Assembly: GCA_026984455.1 (NCBI GenBank)
Contig: JALSSC010000011.1
Coordinates: forward strand, 1 to 64,000
Reading direction: 5' to 3'
Source of the DNA: Chromatiaceae bacterium
Lineage (GTDB): Bacteria > Pseudomonadota > Gammaproteobacteria > Chromatiales > Chromatiaceae
Length of the DNA stretch: 64,000 bases
The notes under the pieces were generated by a model. It did not search any database, was not told the origin of the DNA, and saw only the letters and a program-made list of their open reading frames with translations. The position numbers and the translations under genes were made by a program. Of this stretch, positions 61,177-64,000 are shown piece after piece. Numbering within the stretch: the stretch's first letter is position 1; each line of letters begins with the position of its first letter.

Positions 61177-61302
61177 GACGAGGAGATTCCCGGCCGGCCA
61201 AAAGAGTGGAGGATAATGAGATGAGTGGCCGGAGATGACTTTGACCCCGGTCAAGCCGGATTCACTCGTCCTCACCCGCCCCATCCCCTATGATGGAGCG
61301 CC

Positions 61303-64000
61303 ATGACGGACCTGGACTCGATACTGCGGCAACAGACCCGGCGGCGGCTCGACGGATTCATCGAGGCCGCCGAGGACGCGGGCATGGCGCCGGCGCGCCC
61401 TCCAGGGTTCTGGGCCGCCATGGAGCGGGTCTTCGAGGCCAGCGGGTTCATGGCCGGCGCCCTCACCCGCCGGCCGGGGATCCTCGACGGGCTCCTCCGC
61501 CAGGGCCTGCTCCTGGGCGACTATGGCCCGGGTGAACTGGACCGGCTCCTCGCCCTGAGACTCGCCCACTGCGCCGGCGAGGCCGACCTCGGCCGACGCC
61601 TGCGCCGCTTCCGCGAGGAACAGATGGTGCGCATCGTCTGGCGCGATCTGGCCGGCTGGGCGTCCCTGGCAGAGACCCTGGAGGACCTCTCCGCCCTGGC
61701 CGATGCCTGCATCCTGCGCGCCCTGGAGCGTCTCTACCCCGAATACGCCCGCGAGCACGGCCTGCCGCTGGACGCCCGGGGACGGCCCCAGTCCCTCCTG
61801 ATCCTGGCCATGGGCAAGCTGGGGGCGCGGGAACTCAATCTCTCTTCCGATATCGACCTGATCTTCCTGTATCCGGGCGGGAGCCGGGTGAGCGGCGGCC
61901 CCCTGGATGCCCAGCGCTGGTTCGAGGGCCTGGCCCGCCGCCTGGTGCGGCTCCTGGAGCGGCGGGACGAGGACGGCTTCGTGTTCCGCGTGGACACCCG
62001 TCTGCGCCCCTTCGGCCGCGCGGGCCCCCTGGCGATGTCGCTGGACGCCTACGAGGACTACCTCCAGACCCAGGCCCGGGAGTGGGAACGCTATGCCCTG
62101 GTGAAGGCGCGGATCCTCAGCCCCGGAGGCGAGGCCGCCTCACGCCTGGGGCAACTCGTGCGCGCCTTCGTCTACCGCCGCTATCTGGACTTCGGGGCCA
62201 TCCGTTCCCTGCGCGGCCTCAAGGCGATGATCGACCGGGAGCTGCACGAGGCCGGCCTGGAGCGGGACATCAAGCGCGGCCGCGGCGGTATCCGCGAGGT
62301 GGAATTCATCGGCCAGGTGTTCCAGATCGCGCGCGGCGGGCGCGATCCCGAATTGCAGGTGCGTCCGATCCTGGAGGTCTTGCGCCGCCTTGGGGCCAAG
62401 GGCCTGCTGCCCGAGTTCGCGGTACGCGAGCTGAGCGACGGCTACCGCTTCCTGCGCCGCGTGGAGAACCGCCTTCAGGCCTGGCGCGACGAGCAGACCC
62501 ACCGCCTCCCGGAGGACGACCTGGAACGCCTGCGCCTCGCCCGCGCCATGGGTTTTGCCCGCACGGCGTCCTTCGAACGGGCATTGAATCTGCACCGCCG
62601 GCGCATCCAGGCCCATTTCGACCAGGTCTTCGCCTCGCCCCAGGGAGAGCCCCGGGACAGCCCCATCGAACGCCTCTGGCACCAGGACCTGGATTCCCCG
62701 GAGGCGATCCGCGCCCTGAAGGCGGCGGGGTTCGCCGATCCCCTGGCGGCGGAGAAACGCCTGCGGACCTTCCGCGAGGGCATCCTCCCGCGGGTGGGCG
62801 AACGCGGCCGCGAACGCCTGGACCGCCTCCTGCCCCTGTTTCTGCAGGCCCTCGGCGCCACCCCCGGCGCCGACCTGGGGCTCGCCCGCGGGCTCTCCCT
62901 GATCGAGGCCGTGGCGCGCCGCACCGCCTACCTCGATCTGCTGGTGGAGCACCCCCTGGCCCTGTCGCAACTGGCGCGTCTGCTGTGCCTGAGCCCCTGG
63001 GTGGCGGAACGCCTCAGCCAACACCCCCTGTTGCTGGACGAACTCCTGGATCCGCGGCGCCTCTACGCCCCCCTGGAGCGGGCCGCCCTGGACGCCGAGC
63101 TGGAGGCCCTGCTCGGCGGGGTCCCCGCGGACGATCTGGAGCAACAGATGGAGCGCCTGCGCCAGTTCGCCCAGGGCAACCAGTTGCGGGTGGCGGCCGC
63201 CGACCTCACCGGCGCCATCCCGGTGACCCGGGTCAGCGACTACCTCACCTGGATCGCCGAGGCCGTGCTCGAACAGGCCCTGCGCCTGGCCTGGAATCAC
63301 CTGGTCCGGACCCATGGCCCGCCGCAGGGCCTCGACCCCGGCGGGCGCGGCTTCCTGATCCTCGGCTACGGCAAGCTCGGCGGGATGGAACTGGGCTACG
63401 GCTCGGACCTCGACCTGGTCTTCCTGCACAAGGGGGCCGGGCAGACCCGGGGGCCCCGGCCCGTCTCCCACGAGGTCTTCTTCGCCCGCCTGGGGCAACG
63501 CATCATCCATCTCCTCACCACCCGGACCCCCTCGGGGATCCTCTACGAGGTGGACATGCGCCTGCGCCCGGACGGCCAGGCCGGGTTGCTGGCGACCTCC
63601 CTGGAGGCCTACGCCCGCTATCAGCAGGCCTCGGCCTGGACCTGGGAACACCAGGCCCTGGTGCGCGCCCGGGCGCTGAGCGGCGATCCACGCCTGGCCG
63701 AGGGCTTCGCCCGGGTGCGCCGGGCCGTCCTCACCCGGAGACGCGATCCCGACACCCTGCGCCGCGAGGTGCGGGAGATGCGGGAACGTATGCGCGCCCA
63801 CCTCGACCGCTCGGACGACCGGCGCTTCGACCTCAAACAGGGCCGCGGCGGTATCGCCGACCTGGAATTTATGGTCCAATTCTGGGTCTTGCGCCTGGCT
63901 CACGCCCATCCGGAACTGATCCGTTGGAGCGACAACCTGCGCCAACTCGAGGCGCTCGGCCGGCTCGGCCTGATCCCCCGGGAGCGGGCCACGGCCCTGG
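61303..64000 (+). CDS. glnE: Glutamine synthetase adenylyltransferase/deadenylylase, 3' end outside window
   Basis: The frame is open from ATG 61303 to the window end (about 899 codons) and must continue to the right. The first nucleotidyltransferase unit (adenylyl-removing) has LAMGKLGARELNLSSDIDLI, FRVDTRLRPFGRAGPLAMSL and KRGRGGIREVEFIGQVFQIA. The second (adenylyl-transferring) starts near residue 685: LGYGKLGGMELGYGSDLDLV and YEVDMRLRPDGQAGLLATSL, then LKQGRGGIADLEFMVQFW. A PII-regulated bifunctional enzyme controlling glutamine synthetase. A long frame on the opposite strand is only its shadow. Confidence 0.96.
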   Translation, partial: MTDLDSILRQQTRRRLDGFIEAAEDAGMAPARPPGFWAAMERVFEASGFMAGALTRRPGILDGLLRQGLLLGDYGPGELDRLLALRLAHCAGEADLGRRLRRFREEQMVRIVWRDLAGWASLAETLEDLSALADACILRALERLYPEYAREHGLPLDARGRPQSLLILAMGKLGARELNLSSDIDLIFLYPGGSRVSGGPLDAQRWFEGLARRLVRLLERRDEDGFVFRVDTRLRPFGRAGPLAMSLDAYEDYLQTQAREWERYALVKARILSPGGEAASRLGQLVRAFVYRRYLDFGAIRSLRGLKAMIDRELHEAGLERDIKRGRGGIREVEFIGQVFQIARGGRDPELQVRPILEVLRRLGAKGLLPEFAVRELSDGYRFLRRVENRLQAWRDEQTHRLPEDDLERLRLARAMGFARTASFERALNLHRRRIQAHFDQVFASPQGEPRDSPIERLWHQDLDSPEAIRALKAAGFADPLAAEKRLRTFREGILPRVGERGRERLDRLLPLFLQALGATPGADLGLARGLSLIEAVARRTAYLDLLVEHPLALSQLARLLCLSPWVAERLSQHPLLLDELLDPRRLYAPLERAALDAELEALLGGVPADDLEQQMERLRQFAQGNQLRVAAADLTGAIPVTRVSDYLTWIAEAVLEQALRLAWNHLVRTHGPPQGLDPGGRGFLILGYGKLGGMELGYGSDLDLVFLHKGAGQTRGPRPVSHEVFFARLGQRIIHLLTTRTPSGILYEVDMRLRPDGQAGLLATSLEAYARYQQASAWTWEHQALVRARALSGDPRLAEGFARVRRAVLTRRRDPDTLRREVREMRERMRAHLDRSDDRRFDLKQGRGGIADLEFMVQFWVLRLAHAHPELIRWSDNLRQLEALGRLGLIPRERATAL

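Noticed and set aside
62140-63945. Long open frame (about 600 codons) on the minus strand
   Set aside because: It is the shadow of glnE on the + strand, which has both nucleotidyltransferase motifs. High GC keeps antisense frames open; the antisense product is low-complexity Gln/Gly/His-rich.

Overview
The window reads as a GC-rich chromosome segment from a sulfur-oxidising gammaproteobacterium, most likely Chromatiales-like. The basis is the adenylylsulfate reductase pair aprBA, a secreted Gly/Tyr/Trp-rich sulfur globule protein, and classic gammaproteobacterial gene orders: yebC-ruvCAB-ybgC-tolQRA, dprA-lysM / def-fmt-rsmB, and ntrYX. Genus cannot be fixed from the sequence alone.

Bases 1-5292 are the right part of an integrated satellite-like element. 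In order it holds a tyrosine recombinase cut by the window edge, a small HTH-type protein, an Xis/AlpA-like protein, a zinc-finger primase, a DUF927 helicase-like ATPase, a mirror-symmetric array of 12 iterons (candidate origin), an HEAGH metalloprotease-like protein, a terminase small subunit, and a 3' fragment of tRNA-Thr(UGU) as the right attachment site. No capsid, tail or large terminase gene is present. The layout resembles phage-inducible islands that hijack a helper phage.

Bases 5300-10600 are accessory: DUF599, zinc-ribbon, DUF697 and His-rich small membrane proteins and an SPFH protein. Bases 10700-22500 carry glycogen synthase, pgi-trkA-trkH, aprBA with its own terminator, a CxxCxxCC-type protein and the sulfur globule protein. 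Bases 22900-26340 hold a degenerate REC-GGDEF-EAL regulator, pssA and rimI. Bases 26800-45000 are tightly packed core genes, many overlapping by 4 to 11 nt: yebC, ruvCAB, tolQRA, smg, dprA, lysM, def, fmt, rsmB, DUF4390, ntrYX, qmcA-nfeD and a YqhA-family gene. Bases 45000-53900 carry a SPOR protein, argS, a decayed PilJ-domain gene, a GGDEF/degenerate-EAL protein, rpiA and ilvA.

Bases 54000-59750 are an accessory block: an HtpX protease fused to an N-terminal membrane module that resembles the start of a nearby P-type ATPase, a class V PLP enzyme, a 59-residue PLDc_N protein, and that ATPase, which lacks the usual CPC motif. From about 55700 the base composition is visibly less GC-rich than the core genes. 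The window ends in an HPP protein and most of glnE.

Scattered through the window is a short non-coding element with about 25-bp terminal inverted repeats: four copies (6418, 12424, 26339, 54026) and two solo ends (9310, 48550). Two copies of identical length differ by a precise inversion of their inner 112 bp. Several right ends finish in a TATAAT-like box just upstream of genes.
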